From Candidatus Pantoea gossypiicola (GTDB taxonomy: Bacteria > Pseudomonadota > Gammaproteobacteria > Enterobacterales > Enterobacteriaceae), in NCBI RefSeq assembly GCF_008632075.1, contig NZ_VWVM01000006.1, positions 62,001 through 126,000 on the forward strand: DNA of 64,000 nucleotides, read 5' to 3'. Each line of letters starts with the position of its first letter. The stretch's first letter is position 1. Below, one piece after another: positions 18,267-27,552 of this stretch. The notes below the pieces were generated by a model that was not told the DNA's origin, did no database searches, and worked only from the letters and a program-made list of their open reading frames with translations. The position numbers were made by a program, and so were the translations under genes.

Positions 18267-18294
18267 GCCTGGTCATCTGACCGGGCTTTTTTTT
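18267..18294 (+). terminator. ybfA terminator
   Basis: GCCTGGTC / GACCGGGC stem (one G-T pair) with a four-base loop and eight T. Confidence 0.9.
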
Positions 18295-18400
18295 GCGTTT
18301 TTTCTGAGAATAAGCGGTCCGGAACCGCGTTTTCCCCCTTTATTCCTGACCATTTTGCGCTACACTTAAACCTCTACAAGATTTCGGAGGTTGTACAAGT

Positions 18401-19357
18401 ATGAGCAAAAAAATCCCCGTTGGAATCAGTGCATGCCTGCTCGGCGATAGCGTGAGGTTTGATGGTGGCCATAAGCGTCTTACTTTTGCGACTGAAGATC
18501 TTACGCCATTTGTCCGCTTTGAGCCGATCTGTCCTGAAATGGCGATCGGGCTGCCTACGCCGCGTCCGGCATTGCGTCTGGTAAAGCAGGGCGATGATGA
18601 GGTGCATCTTTGCTTCAGCAAAGACGGCGGCGAAGAAGTTACTGATCAGATGCGTAACTGGTCTGCGGAGCGGGTAAAATCGCTGCATCATCTCTCCGGT
18701 TACATCCTGTGCGCCAAATCGCCCAGCTGTGGGATGGAGCGCGTGCGGGTCTACGAGCCTGACAATAACAACAACCGCAAAGTGGGCACCGGCATTTTTG
18801 CTGAATTCCTGCAGCGCGAGATGCCCTGGCTGCCGCTGGAAGAGGATGGTCGTCTGCACGATCCCGCCCTGCGTGAGAACTTTATCGGCCGTATCTGCGC
18901 ACTGCATGAATTTAATCAGATGTGGGAAAGCGGCCTGACCCGTCACGGGCTGATCGCCTTTCACAGCCGCTACAAACTGATGATGCTGGCGCATTCGCAG
19001 GAGAAATATCGCGAGCTGGGACCCTTTGTTGCTTCGATGAGCCAGTGGGACTCGCTGGATGCCTTTGCCTTTGAGTACCGCAATCGCATGATGGCACTGA
19101 TGTCACGTCCCGCCTCACGTCGTAATCACACCAATGTGCTGATGCACGTGCAGGGCTACTTCCGCCGCCAGCTAAGCTCACCGCAGCGTCAGGAGCTGGC
19201 AACGCTGATCGACCGCTATCGTCAGGGTACACAACCGCTGCTGGTGCCCATTACCATTCTTAAGCACTACATGGCCGAGTTTCCGCATCCGTGGCTGGCA
19301 CAGCAGCGCTATTTCGATCCCTATCCCGAAGCCTTGTGCTTACGCTACGGACAGTAA
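18401..19357 (+). CDS. ybgA: DUF523-DUF1722 two-domain protein (YbgA family)
   Basis: 318 residues. The N-terminal DUF523 domain (about 5-150) has three conserved Cys clusters, ISACLLG, EPICPE and CAKSPSCGM, which ligate an iron-sulfur cluster in the thiouracil desulfurase (TudS) branch of that family. The C-terminal part (about 170-310) is DUF1722, which is all that the roughly 169-residue E. coli YbgA contains. The fusion suggests a nucleobase or tRNA sulfur-linked role, but this is inference. It is 12 bases upstream of phr and probably co-transcribed with it, as ybgA-phr in E. coli. Confidence 0.9.
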   Translation: MSKKIPVGISACLLGDSVRFDGGHKRLTFATEDLTPFVRFEPICPEMAIGLPTPRPALRLVKQGDDEVHLCFSKDGGEEVTDQMRNWSAERVKSLHHLSGYILCAKSPSCGMERVRVYEPDNNNNRKVGTGIFAEFLQREMPWLPLEEDGRLHDPALRENFIGRICALHEFNQMWESGLTRHGLIAFHSRYKLMMLAHSQEKYRELGPFVASMSQWDSLDAFAFEYRNRMMALMSRPASRRNHTNVLMHVQGYFRRQLSSPQRQELATLIDRYRQGTQPLLVPITILKHYMAEFPHPWLAQQRYFDPYPEALCLRYGQ

Positions 19358-19369
19358 TTCAGGAGGCGT

Positions 19370-20794
19370 ATGACCACGCATCTGGTCTGGCTGCGTAACG
19401 ATTTACGCATCAACGATAATCTGGCACTTCACGCCGCCTGTCGAGACAGCAAGGCAAAAGTGATTGCGCTTTTCCTTGCTACGCCGGGACAGTGGCAGCA
19501 GCATGACATGTCACCCAGGCAGGCGGCGTTTATTCACGCCAGTCTGGTGGAAGTACAGGACGCGCTGGCTGAGCGCGGCATTGCGCTGCACTATCAGGCG
19601 TGTCACGCTTTCAGCGACAGTATTGATGCGCTGGCAGCGTTCTGTGAGAAGCACCAGGTCGACCAGCTCTTCTACAACTATCAGTATGAGGTTAACGAGC
19701 GTCAGCGCGATGCAGAGGCGGAAAAGCGTCTCGACGATGCGGGCGTGATTTGTCAGGGCTTTGATGACAGCCTGCTGCTGCCGCCTGGCAGTATACAGAG
19801 TGGCGATCGCTCGATGTATAAGGTCTTCACGCCGTTCAGCAAAGCCTTTGTCCGCCGTTTGCAGCAGAGTCTGCCGGAGTGCGTGCCTGCACCTAAACCG
19901 CGCGACGGTGCGCCGCTGAAAACCACCTCAATCCCTGCGTTTGACTGCCCGACCGAAGCGTTTGACGAGAATCTGTTTCCGGCAGGCGAAGCGGCCGCCC
20001 TGAAGCGGTTGCGTCATTTCGCCACTCAACCCGTTATCGATTATCCCGCAAAACGCGATCTTCCGGCACTGGACGCCACCAGTCGTTTATCGGTCTATCT
20101 GTCGACCGGCGTGCTGTCGCCACGTCAGTGCCTGCATCGCGTGCTGCATGAACATCCCGATGCGCTGGACAACAGTCGCGCATTTACCTGGCTTAACGAG
20201 CTGATCTGGCGTGAGTTCTACCGTCATCTGCTGGTGGCCTATCCGGCACTGTGTCGGCATAAGCCATTTATTGACTGGACGCGTAACGTTGAATGGCAGC
20301 GTGACGACGCGCATTTCGATGCCTGGAAAGCGGGAAAAACCGGCTATCCGATTGTCGACGCTGCGATGCGTCAGATGAAGGCGCTGGGCTGGATGCACAA
20401 CCGTTTACGGATGATTACCGCCAGTTTCCTGGTCAAAGATCTGCTGATCGACTGGCGCGAAGGTGAACGCTATTTCATGCAACAGCTGATTGATGGTGAC
20501 CTGGCCGCAAACAACGGTGGCTGGCAGTGGGCGGCTTCCACCGGTACAGATTCAGCACCTTATTTCCGCATTTTTAACCCGACTACGCAGGGCGAGCGCT
20601 TCGATGAGCAGGGCGAGTTTATCCGTCACTATCTGCCAGAGCTGGCGGACGTCCCTGACAGCCATATTCACCAGCCTCATCTCTGGGCGGAAAAGAACAA
20701 CAGGAAACTCGATTATCCGGCACCAATCGTGGATCATAAGGCAGCCCGTAAAAAGACATTAGACGCCTTTGAGCGCGCCAAAAGCGCCGCCTGA
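19370..20794 (+). CDS. phrB: Deoxyribodipyrimidine photolyase
   Basis: Flavoenzyme that repairs cyclobutane pyrimidine dimers with blue light. 474 residues (E. coli 472). The N-terminal photolyase domain (1 to about 135, THLVWLRNDLRINDN) binds the folate antenna. The C-terminal FAD domain has WRFYRH-like LIWREFYRHLL, GYPIVDAAMRQM, the WMHNRLRM loop and GDLAANNGGWQWAASTGTDSAPYFRIFNP, all class I CPD photolyase hallmarks. Ribosome site AGGAGG. Follows ybgA closely, and ybgI follows after 18 bases. Confidence 0.98.
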   Translation: MTTHLVWLRNDLRINDNLALHAACRDSKAKVIALFLATPGQWQQHDMSPRQAAFIHASLVEVQDALAERGIALHYQACHAFSDSIDALAAFCEKHQVDQLFYNYQYEVNERQRDAEAEKRLDDAGVICQGFDDSLLLPPGSIQSGDRSMYKVFTPFSKAFVRRLQQSLPECVPAPKPRDGAPLKTTSIPAFDCPTEAFDENLFPAGEAAALKRLRHFATQPVIDYPAKRDLPALDATSRLSVYLSTGVLSPRQCLHRVLHEHPDALDNSRAFTWLNELIWREFYRHLLVAYPALCRHKPFIDWTRNVEWQRDDAHFDAWKAGKTGYPIVDAAMRQMKALGWMHNRLRMITASFLVKDLLIDWREGERYFMQQLIDGDLAANNGGWQWAASTGTDSAPYFRIFNPTTQGERFDEQGEFIRHYLPELADVPDSHIHQPHLWAEKNNRKLDYPAPIVDHKAARKKTLDAFERAKSAA

Positions 20795-20812
20795 GGCCTT
20801 GAAGGAGCCTGA

Positions 20813-21556
20813 ATGAACCATTACGAATTAGAAACACTGATCAATCAGCACCTCGACAGCCATAGCTTCAGTGATTATGCCCCCAACGGCTTGCAGGTTG
20901 AGGGACGTAGCGAAGTCAGAACGATTATTACCGGCGTCACGGCCTGTCAGGCCCTGCTCGATGAGGCCGTCGCACGTCAGGCCGATGCAATAATTGTTCA
21001 TCATGGCTACTTCTGGAAAAGTGAACCGGCCGCGATTAAAGGCATGAAGCGCCGCCGCTTGCGGACGCTACTGGCGAATGATATTAATCTCTATGGCTGG
21101 CATCTGCCGCTTGATGCGCATTCAGAACTGGGCAACAACGCCCAGCTGGCGAAACTGCTGGATATCGACGTACGTGGTGAAGTCATGCCGCTGGTGTTCT
21201 GGGGTGAGCTGGCTGAGCCGATTTCGGGTGAACAGCTGGCACGGCGAATCAGCGATAAGCTGGGACGTGAACCGCTGCATTGTGGTGACCACGCGCCAGC
21301 ACTGATCCGTCGCATCGCCTGGTGCAGCGGTGGCGGACAGGGCTTAATCGACCAGGCCGCCGCTGCGGGCGTTGATGCCTACATCACCGGTGAAGTCTCT
21401 GAACAGACCATTCACAGCGCACGCGAACAGGGGCTGCATTTCTTTGCCGCAGGCCATCACGCCACCGAGCGTGGCGGCGTCAAAGCGCTGGGCGAGTGGC
21501 TGGCACAACACCACAATCTTGACGTGACCTTCATCGATATACCTAATCCTGCCTGA
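20813..21556 (+). CDS. ybgI: NIF3-family dinuclear metal protein YbgI
   Basis: 247 residues as in E. coli. The Nif3/DUF34 family forms hexameric rings with two metal ions. Metal ligands are visible in IIVHHGYFW (near 62-68) and in AGHHATERGG near the C terminus. Annotated in databases as GTP cyclohydrolase I type 2, but the true substrate is uncertain. AAGGAG precedes the ATG. The phr-ybgI spacing of 18 bases suggests one transcript. Confidence 0.95.
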   Translation: MNHYELETLINQHLDSHSFSDYAPNGLQVEGRSEVRTIITGVTACQALLDEAVARQADAIIVHHGYFWKSEPAAIKGMKRRRLRTLLANDINLYGWHLPLDAHSELGNNAQLAKLLDIDVRGEVMPLVFWGELAEPISGEQLARRISDKLGREPLHCGDHAPALIRRIAWCSGGGQGLIDQAAAAGVDAYITGEVSEQTIHSAREQGLHFFAAGHHATERGGVKALGEWLAQHHNLDVTFIDIPNPA

Positions 21557-21566
21557 TCTCTCCCTT

Positions 21567-21588
21567 GTCCTGCGCGCCTGCGCAGGAC
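21567..21588 (+). terminator. Hairpin after ybgI
   Basis: GTCCTGCGC-GCCT-GCGCAGGAC, perfect nine-base stem, without a proper T-run. Likely marks the 3' end of the ybgA-phr-ybgI transcript. Confidence 0.5.
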
Positions 21589-21597
21589 CTAAATCTG

Positions 21598-21626
21598 TTG
21601 ACACATCCCTGCCACTTTCGCATAAC
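21598..21626 (+). promoter_or_regulatory. Promoter of the pxpBCA cluster
   Basis: Perfect -35 TTGACA (21598-21603), 17-base spacer, CATAAC (21621-21626), about 90 bases before pxpB. Confidence 0.7.
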
Positions 21627-21714
21627 TATTTGCTTTAAGTAGATAAGCCATCGGCTGATTCGGGCATCCGCTCAGATTGGCCAGGCACGATCTCAATCAG
21701 GCGGGAGGTAGCTG

Positions 21715-22371
21715 TTGCAACGAGCACGGTGTTATTTATTGGGTGAACGCGCTGTCGTGCTGGAGTTGGAGCCGCCGGTCTCACTGGAGAGTCAGCAGCG
21801 TATCTGGGGTCTGAACCAGCGACTGCAGTCGGATGCGGGCGTGCTGGAGGTCATTCCCGGCATGAACAACATTACCCTGATCCTGCGCGATCCCCAGCAG
21901 AGTGCGCTGGATGCGATAGAGCGGCTTCAGCGCTGGTGGGAAGAGAGTGAAGCGCAGTTGCCAGAGTCACGTCTGGTGGCGATCCCAGTGATCTACGGCG
22001 GCGAACATGGCCCCGATCTGACCGTGGTGGCGGAACATGCCGCGCTGACACCCGGACAGGTGGTTGAGCTGCACAGCAGCAGTGACTATGTAGTGTTTTT
22101 TGTCGGCTTTCAGCCCGGTTTCCCTTATCTGGGCGGCCTGGATCCGCGTCTGCACATACCGCGTCGTGCGGAGCCAAGAGTTAGGGTACCCGCCGGATCG
22201 GTTGGTATCGGCGGCAGCCAGACGGGCGTCTATCCGCTGGCTTCCCCCGGCGGCTGGCAACTGATCGGCCAGACGCACACCGCGCTGTTTGATCCCCTGC
22301 AGCAGCCCCCCACACTGCTTCGTCCCGGTGACAGGGTTCGCTTCGTGCCGCAACAGGAGGGCGTATGCTAA
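21715..22371 (+). CDS. pxpB: 5-oxoprolinase subunit PxpB
   Basis: Part of the ATP-dependent prokaryotic 5-oxoprolinase PxpABC, which opens 5-oxoproline (pyroglutamate) to glutamate. 218 residues, the E. coli YbgJ length. Starts at TTG with a strong GGGAGG six to seven bases upstream, so the rare start is credible. Family motifs: [10 protein letters not shown], the [14 protein letters not shown] segment, [19 protein letters not shown] and [16 protein letters not shown]. Overlaps pxpC by seven bases. Confidence 0.96.
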   Translation: MQRARCYLLGERAVVLELEPPVSLESQQRIWGLNQRLQSDAGVLEVIPGMNNITLILRDPQQSALDAIERLQRWWEESEAQLPESRLVAIPVIYGGEHGPDLTVVAEHAALTPGQVVELHSSSDYVVFFVGFQPGFPYLGGLDPRLHIPRRAEPRVRVPAGSVGIGGSQTGVYPLASPGGWQLIGQTHTALFDPLQQPPTLLRPGDRVRFVPQQEGVC

Positions 22372-23294
22372 ACATTCTTCGCGCCGGGCTGGCCGCCACC
22401 ATTCAGGATGCGGGCCGCTACGGCTGGCGTCAGTATGGCATCAGCCCCGGTGGCGTGCTGGATCATCCCGCGATGTTCACTGCCAATGTGCTGGTGGGTA
22501 ATGCGCCTGACAGCGCGGTGCTGGAGCTGGTGCTGGGCCAGTTCAAAGCGGAGTTCACCCGCGACGGCTGGTTCGCGCTGACCGGCGCAGGCTGCCATGC
22601 GGAGCTGGACGGTCAGCCGGTCTGGACGGGCTGGCGCACGCCAGTGAAACGCGGCCAGGTCCTGTCGCTGGCGATGCCGCAGCGCGGTATGCGCAGCTAT
22701 CTGGCAGTGCAGGGGGGGTTTGACATCCCTGCGGTGCTCGGTTCAGCCAGTACCGATCTGAAAGCAAAATTTGGTGGATTTCAGGGACGCACCTTACGGG
22801 ATGGCGATCAGATCCCGCTGGGTAAACCGACGCATCAGTTCGACCGCAAAGTCGGCGTAAGGCAACTGCTGTGGGGCAATCGCATCCGCGCACTGCCAGG
22901 CCCGGAGTATCATGAGTTCAGCCCCGACGCGCAGCAGGCGTTCTGGCGCACCGCATGGAAACTCAGCCCGCAAAGCAACCGTATGGGATATCGGCTGGAA
23001 GGGCGTGAGCTTAAACGTGAAAGGCCGCGTGAGCTGCTGTCACATGGTGTGATGCCGGGTGTGATTCAGGTGCCGCCGAACGGACAGCCTATCGTGCTGA
23101 TGGCGGATGCCCAGACCACCGGCGGCTATCCGCGTATCGCCTCCGTCATCGAAGCCGATCTCTACCATCTGGCGCAAATCCGCCTGGGTGAGCCGATTCA
23201 CTTTATTCACTGTACGCTGCCGGAATCGATGCTGGCACGTCAGCATCAGCAACGCGCGCTGGACCAGATGAAATGGGGACTCCATGAAAATTGA
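22365..23294 (+). CDS. pxpC: 5-oxoprolinase subunit PxpC
   Basis: Biotin-dependent-carboxylase-like (allophanate hydrolase subunit 2 type) subunit of 5-oxoprolinase. 309 residues (E. coli YbgK 310). Shows [19 protein letters not shown] at the N terminus, GISPGG-like [18 protein letters not shown]-like [11 protein letters not shown] and the terminal [16 protein letters not shown] block typical of the family. Overlaps both neighbours (seven bases with pxpB, 11 with pxpA), so it is translationally coupled. Confidence 0.96.
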   Translation: MLNILRAGLAATIQDAGRYGWRQYGISPGGVLDHPAMFTANVLVGNAPDSAVLELVLGQFKAEFTRDGWFALTGAGCHAELDGQPVWTGWRTPVKRGQVLSLAMPQRGMRSYLAVQGGFDIPAVLGSASTDLKAKFGGFQGRTLRDGDQIPLGKPTHQFDRKVGVRQLLWGNRIRALPGPEYHEFSPDAQQAFWRTAWKLSPQSNRMGYRLEGRELKRERPRELLSHGVMPGVIQVPPNGQPIVLMADAQTTGGYPRIASVIEADLYHLAQIRLGEPIHFIHCTLPESMLARQHQQRALDQMKWGLHEN

Positions 23295-24021
23295 TTTAAA
23301 CGCCGACCTGGGCGAAGGCTGTGCCAGCGATCAGGCGTTGCTTGAACTGGTGAGTTCCGCCAACATCGCCTGTGGCTTTCACGCAGGGGATGCGCAGACC
23401 ATGCTGCAGTCGGTGCGCTGGGCGCAGGCATCCGGCGTCGCCATTGGCGCGCATCCTGCTTTTCCCGATCGGGAGAACTTTGGCCGCAGTGCCATGCAAC
23501 TGCCACCGGAAACGGTCTATGCCCAGATGATCTACCAGATTGGCGCGCTGAAAAGCCTGGCGGAAAGCGAGGGTGCGCGGCTGGTTCACGTTAAGCCGCA
23601 CGGCATGCTATATAACCAGGCCGCGGCTGATCCTGTGCTGGCAGACGCCATTGCCCGCGCCATCCGTGCCGTCGACAGCCAGTTGATTGTGGTGGGACTG
23701 GCGAACAGCGAATCGATACGTGCCGCGTCGCACTATGGCTTACGCACGCGGGAAGAGGTTTTTGCCGATCGTGGCTATCTCAGCACCGGTGCGCTGGTAC
23801 CGCGCAGCCAGCCGGGCGCGTTGATTGAGGATGAACAACAGGCTATCGATCAGACACTGACGATGGTGCAGCAGGGCAAAGTTAAAAGTATCAGTGGAGA
23901 ATGGGTGGCGGTGAATGCACAGACCGTCTGCTTACATGGTGACGGCGCGCACGCCCTGCAGTTTGCCCAGCGGTTGCGTGATGCGTTCGCCGAACAGCAG
24001 ATTCGTGTCACCAGCGCCTGA
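23284..24021 (+). CDS. pxpA: 5-oxoprolinase subunit PxpA (LamB/YcsF family)
   Basis: Third subunit of PxpABC. 245 residues (E. coli YbgL 244). It starts [16 protein letters not shown], the LamB/YcsF signature, followed by [13 protein letters not shown] and [14 protein letters not shown]. The motif [10 protein letters not shown] lies near 104-113 and [15 protein letters not shown] near 160. Overlaps pxpC. A terminator-like hairpin follows before the membrane protein genes. Confidence 0.97.
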   Translation: MKIDLNADLGEGCASDQALLELVSSANIACGFHAGDAQTMLQSVRWAQASGVAIGAHPAFPDRENFGRSAMQLPPETVYAQMIYQIGALKSLAESEGARLVHVKPHGMLYNQAAADPVLADAIARAIRAVDSQLIVVGLANSESIRAASHYGLRTREEVFADRGYLSTGALVPRSQPGALIEDEQQAIDQTLTMVQQGKVKSISGEWVAVNAQTVCLHGDGAHALQFAQRLRDAFAEQQIRVTSA

Positions 24022-24035
24022 ATAAACATACTTAG

Positions 24036-24058
24036 CCCGGCTTATGTCGGGTTTTTTT
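24036..24058 (+). terminator. Terminator-like hairpin inside the pxp cluster
   Basis: CCCGGC-TTAT-GTCGGG (one G-T pair) followed by seven T. It lies only 16 bases before the next start codon, so it may act as a partial terminator or attenuator between pxpA and the DUF969 gene. Confidence 0.7.
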
Positions 24059-24074
24059 GACTCTGGGGGAATCC

Positions 24075-24803
24075 ATGGAAAGTGCAGTGAATCTCTGGCC
24101 GTTACTTGGCATTGCCGCGATCGTCGTCGGCTTCGTATTACGTTTTAACCCGGTGCTGGTGGTGATTGTCGCCGGATTTGTGACCGGTCTGGCGGCAATG
24201 ATGCCGCTGACGGACATTCTGGAAAAGCTTGGCGCAGGTTTTCTGAACACCCGTAACCTGCCGCTGATTCTGCTGCTGCCGCTGGCGGTCATTGGCCTGC
24301 TGGAGCGTCACGGGCTGAAGGAGCGGGCACAGGCGTGGATCGCTCAGATTAAAACGGCCACCGCCGGACGTCTGCTGATCGTCTACCTGTTTGTACGTGA
24401 AATCACCGCCGCGCTGGGACTAACCAGCCTGGGTGGGCATCCGCAGATGGTGCGTCCGTTGCTGGCCCCGATGGCAGAGGGGGCAACGGAAAACCGTTAT
24501 GGCGAGCTCACACCTGAACTGCGTCATAAGCTGCGAGCCATGTCAGCAGCCACCGACAACGTCGGCCTGTTCTTTGGTGAGGATATCTTCGTGGCGTTTG
24601 GTGCGATTATCTTTATGCACAACTTCATGCAGGAGTCGGCCGGGATTCAGACCGAACCGCTGCACATTGCGTTATGGGGCATTCCGACCGCTGTAGCCGC
24701 GTTCCTGATCCACTCGGCACGTCTGGTGCGACTCGATCGTCAGCTGGCGCGTGAGTTGCAGCTGCTGAACAACCAGGCGCTGAAAGCCAAAGGAGGTCAG
24801 TAA
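24075..24803 (+). CDS. DUF969 membrane protein, likely half of a transporter
   Basis: 242-residue integral membrane protein with about six hydrophobic spans (LLGIAAIVVGFVL, VLVVIVAGFVTGL, LPLILLLPLAVIGL, LLIVYLFVREITAAL and others). DUF969 genes occur paired with DUF979 and often beside 5-oxoprolinase and pcp genes. Uptake or efflux of 5-oxoproline or its peptides is therefore a reasonable inference, not a demonstrated function. The start at MESAVNLW has GGGGGA upstream. Its TAA overlaps the next ATG by one base. Confidence 0.88.
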   Translation: MESAVNLWPLLGIAAIVVGFVLRFNPVLVVIVAGFVTGLAAMMPLTDILEKLGAGFLNTRNLPLILLLPLAVIGLLERHGLKERAQAWIAQIKTATAGRLLIVYLFVREITAALGLTSLGGHPQMVRPLLAPMAEGATENRYGELTPELRHKLRAMSAATDNVGLFFGEDIFVAFGAIIFMHNFMQESAGIQTEPLHIALWGIPTAVAAFLIHSARLVRLDRQLARELQLLNNQALKAKGGQ

Positions 24804-25819
24804 TGTTCCAGCAACAATATCTGATGTGGCTGGCGGGAATTATCCTGCTGGTGGTGGCTATTCTCTCATGGCGTGACAGTGCGAACCCACGCCGATTTAC
24901 TACCGGACTGTTCTGGGCCTTGTATGGCCTGGTGTTTCTGGTCGGTGACTGGACGACGCAGATGATGAACAGCCTGATGGGCTCGGACGCGGCGGGCACC
25001 CGGATGCTGCATATCACCATCGGTGTCATTGTGGTGGTAATGGCGCTGATTGCCGGTCTGGGGGGTGTCCGGCTGGGTCGCTATCATCAGCGCAGCGATG
25101 AAGAGAAGCAGGCGAGTGCGCTGCGTCTGCGCAACAAACTGTTTCTGCCTGCGCTGGCCATTCCGGTCGTGACCGTGGTCGGCGTGCTGGCGTTTAACCA
25201 TGTTCCCGGTTTGCAGGATGTGGTGTTCGGTCCAGGAAATCACGCCACGCTGGTGACATTGTTTTCAATGATGGTCGGCTGTGTCATTGGCTGGCTGGTG
25301 GCGTTAAAACTGACCCATGAAAAACCGGTGCAGTCGATGCAGGAGACCCGCCGTCTGCTGGATTCGATTGGCTGGGCCTTTATCCTGCCGCAGATCCTCG
25401 CCACCCTGGGACTGCTGTTTACCAGCGCGGGCGTGGGCAGCGCCATTTCGCATTTGACAGAAACCTGGCTAGCGGTCGATAACCGATTTGTCGCAGTCAC
25501 CGTTTATGCTGTCGGAATGGCGCTGTTAACCATGATCATGGGTAACGCGTTTGCCGCATTTCCGATTATTACCGCAGGCGTCGGCATTCCGATTCTGGTA
25601 TTGCAGCACGGCGGGAATCCGGCGGTGATGGCGGCGATTGGCATGTTCTCCGGTTACTGCGGCACGCTGATGACGCCGATGGCGGCCAACTTCAATATTG
25701 TTCCGGCGGCGCTGCTGGAGCTGCCCGACCGTAACGCCGTCATCAAAGCTCAGATTCCAACCGGTGTGCTACTGTTAATCGTTAACATTTTCCTGCTCTA
25801 TTTCCTGATGTTCCTGTGA
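24803..25819 (+). CDS. DUF979 membrane protein, likely partner of DUF969
   Basis: 338 residues with around nine membrane spans. Conserved stretches include LYGLVFLVGDW near the N terminus, GNAFAAFPIITAGVGIPILV and GYCGTLMTPMAANFNIVPAALLELPD near the C terminus. The latter resembles the discontinuous helix regions of C4-dicarboxylate/gluconate-type carriers. Translation-coupled to the DUF969 gene (overlap ATGA-type by one base), and pcp follows after six bases. The substrate is unknown; genomic context points to 5-oxoproline. Confidence 0.88.
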   Translation: MFQQQYLMWLAGIILLVVAILSWRDSANPRRFTTGLFWALYGLVFLVGDWTTQMMNSLMGSDAAGTRMLHITIGVIVVVMALIAGLGGVRLGRYHQRSDEEKQASALRLRNKLFLPALAIPVVTVVGVLAFNHVPGLQDVVFGPGNHATLVTLFSMMVGCVIGWLVALKLTHEKPVQSMQETRRLLDSIGWAFILPQILATLGLLFTSAGVGSAISHLTETWLAVDNRFVAVTVYAVGMALLTMIMGNAFAAFPIITAGVGIPILVLQHGGNPAVMAAIGMFSGYCGTLMTPMAANFNIVPAALLELPDRNAVIKAQIPTGVLLLIVNIFLLYFLMFL

Positions 25820-25825
25820 GGCTGC

Positions 25826-26473
25826 ATGAAAACTGTCCTGATGACCGCCTTTGAACCCTTTGGCGGTGAAACGATTAACCCCTCCTGGGAAGCGGTGCGC
25901 GCGCTGGAAGGCAAACAGATTGGCGGGGCGACGATAGTCATACGCCAGCTGCCGGTGGTGTTCAGTGAGGTGCTCAACGTGCTGAACCAGGCGCTGGAAG
26001 AGCTCAAACCGGATGCGGTGCTGTCGGTAGGGCAGGCGGGCGGCCGCAGCGACATTACCGTTGAACGTATCGGTATCAATGTCGATGACGCCCGCATCCC
26101 GGACAACGCCGGTCATCAGCCGGTGGATGAACCGATTGTGGCTGGCGGCCCGGCAGCCTATTTTTCCCGTCTGCCCATCAAAATGATTGTGGCGGCAGTG
26201 CGTGAAGCAGGCATTCCCGCATCGGTTTCGCAGACGGCGGGCACCTTCACCTGTAACCGGGTGATGTATGGCCTGCTGCACTGGCTGGCGCAGCAGGAGC
26301 GTCCGGCGCGCGGTGGCTTTATTCATATTCCTTATCTGCCTGAGCAGGCGGCGCAGCATCCTGGTGCGCCGAGCATGGCGGCCGCGACCATTATTCAGGC
26401 GCTGGAGATTGCCGTAAAAGTGACGCTGGAGACCGATGAAGATATTAAACAGGCTGGCGGCGCCACCCATTAA
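25826..26473 (+). CDS. pcp: Pyrrolidone-carboxylate (pyroglutamyl) peptidase
   Basis: Cysteine peptidase (family C15) that removes N-terminal pyroglutamate from peptides and so releases 5-oxoproline, the substrate of PxpABC encoded upstream. 215 residues, the usual length. Catalytic triad visible: E80 in [12 protein letters not shown]143 in [12 protein letters not shown] and H167 in [12 protein letters not shown]. coli lacks pcp at this position, so it is an addition that completes the pathway. nei follows after 11 bases. Confidence 0.97.
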   Translation: MKTVLMTAFEPFGGETINPSWEAVRALEGKQIGGATIVIRQLPVVFSEVLNVLNQALEELKPDAVLSVGQAGGRSDITVERIGINVDDARIPDNAGHQPVDEPIVAGGPAAYFSRLPIKMIVAAVREAGIPASVSQTAGTFTCNRVMYGLLHWLAQQERPARGGFIHIPYLPEQAAQHPGAPSMAAATIIQALEIAVKVTLETDEDIKQAGGATH

Positions 26474-26484
26474 GAGGAAGAACG

Positions 26485-27273
26485 ATGCCTGAAGGACCGG
26501 AAATTCGCCGCGTGGCGGATAAGCTTGAAGCCGCCATTGTGGGTCAGCCGTTAACGGAGGCGTGGTTCGCGTTTCCTCAGCTCAAGACTTACGAACCCTC
26601 ACTGATTGGCGAGCAGGTGCAGGCGATTGAGACGCGAGGCAAAGCGCTGCTGACGCATTTCAGCAATGGCCTGACGCTCTACAGTCATAACCAGCTTTAT
26701 GGCGTCTGGCGCATCGTGAAACCCGATACCGAACTGAATACCACACGCCAGTTGCGGGTGCGGCTGGCGACGGCGGGCAAAGCGATACTGCTTTATAGTG
26801 CCTCAGATATTGAACTGCTCAACGCAGATACGCTGGCGGCGCATCCGTTTCTGACCCGCATCGGACCGGATGTGCTGAACAGCCAGCTTAACGTGGAAGA
26901 GGTGAACGAGCGGCTGCTGTCACCCCGATTCCGGCGGCGGCAATTCAGTGGTCTGCTGCTGGATCAGGCATTTCTGGCCGGGCTGGGCAACTACCTGCGC
27001 GCTGAAATCCTCTGGCTGGCACAGCTGCTGCCCAATCATCGGGCGCAGGATCTCAGTGACGATCAGCTGACTGCTTTCAGCGAGGCACTGCTTTCAGTAC
27101 CACGTCATGCCTATCGGATGCGTGGAACCATGAAGAAATATCATGAGGAAGCAGCGTTTCAGTTTGAGGTGTTTCATCGGCAGGGCAAAAAATGCCGGCG
27201 CTGTGGCACAGTGATTGAGAAGGGCACGCTATCATCACGGCCTTTTTACTGGTGTCCGGGTTGTCAGAGATAG
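26485..27273 (+). CDS. nei: Endonuclease VIII (Fpg/Nei DNA glycosylase)
   Basis: Base-excision repair glycosylase/AP lyase for oxidised pyrimidines. 262 residues (E. coli 263). The N terminus MPEGPEIRR provides the catalytic Pro2 and Glu3. The helix-two-turn-helix segment [17 protein letters not shown] lies mid-protein, and the C-terminal zinc finger is [11 protein letters not shown]...FYWCPGCQR (four Cys). Last gene of the pxp-pcp cluster by position. In E. coli nei also follows pxpA directly. Confidence 0.98.
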   Translation: MPEGPEIRRVADKLEAAIVGQPLTEAWFAFPQLKTYEPSLIGEQVQAIETRGKALLTHFSNGLTLYSHNQLYGVWRIVKPDTELNTTRQLRVRLATAGKAILLYSASDIELLNADTLAAHPFLTRIGPDVLNSQLNVEEVNERLLSPRFRRRQFSGLLLDQAFLAGLGNYLRAEILWLAQLLPNHRAQDLSDDQLTAFSEALLSVPRHAYRMRGTMKKYHEEAAFQFEVFHRQGKKCRRCGTVIEKGTLSSRPFYWCPGCQR

Positions 27274-27366
27274 AAAGGGCATGAAGTTTATAGCGAAAAA
27301 TGTTTTTACATCAGACGGCTAAAAACTTCGAACCGGGTGATTCCAACCGCTACGAAGAAGCTTAAC

Positions 27367-27475
27367 GCGCGGGGAACACGGTCAGAAGAGGAAAGCGTCC
27401 CGCGCCAGGGATGGCGCGGGACGAGCGGCCAGGGATGGTTTAAGCGACTTTCCGATCTGACCGTGTTTCATGCGC
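27367..27475 (-). repeat. Palindromic intergenic repeat, copy B (no cassette)
   Basis: 109-bp short form between convergent nei and gltA. Ends GCGCGGGGAACACGGTCAGA and TCTGACCGTGTTTCATGCGC are inverted. The apex is the hairpin GTCCCGCGCC-AGGGA-TGGCGCGGGAC. The asymmetric arms show it to be in the same orientation as copy A. Confidence 0.9.
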
Positions 27476-27552
27476 AGGCGCAGTATCCCAGCGAAGCGCC
27501 CCAGCGTCATAACCACATCAAGCGGAGATTTCTCTCCGCTATCGACCGAATC

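Noticed and set aside
21715..21717. An ATG start for pxpB instead of TTG
   Set aside because: No in-frame ATG near the ribosome site; TTG with GGGAGG gives the full family N terminus [11 protein letters not shown].
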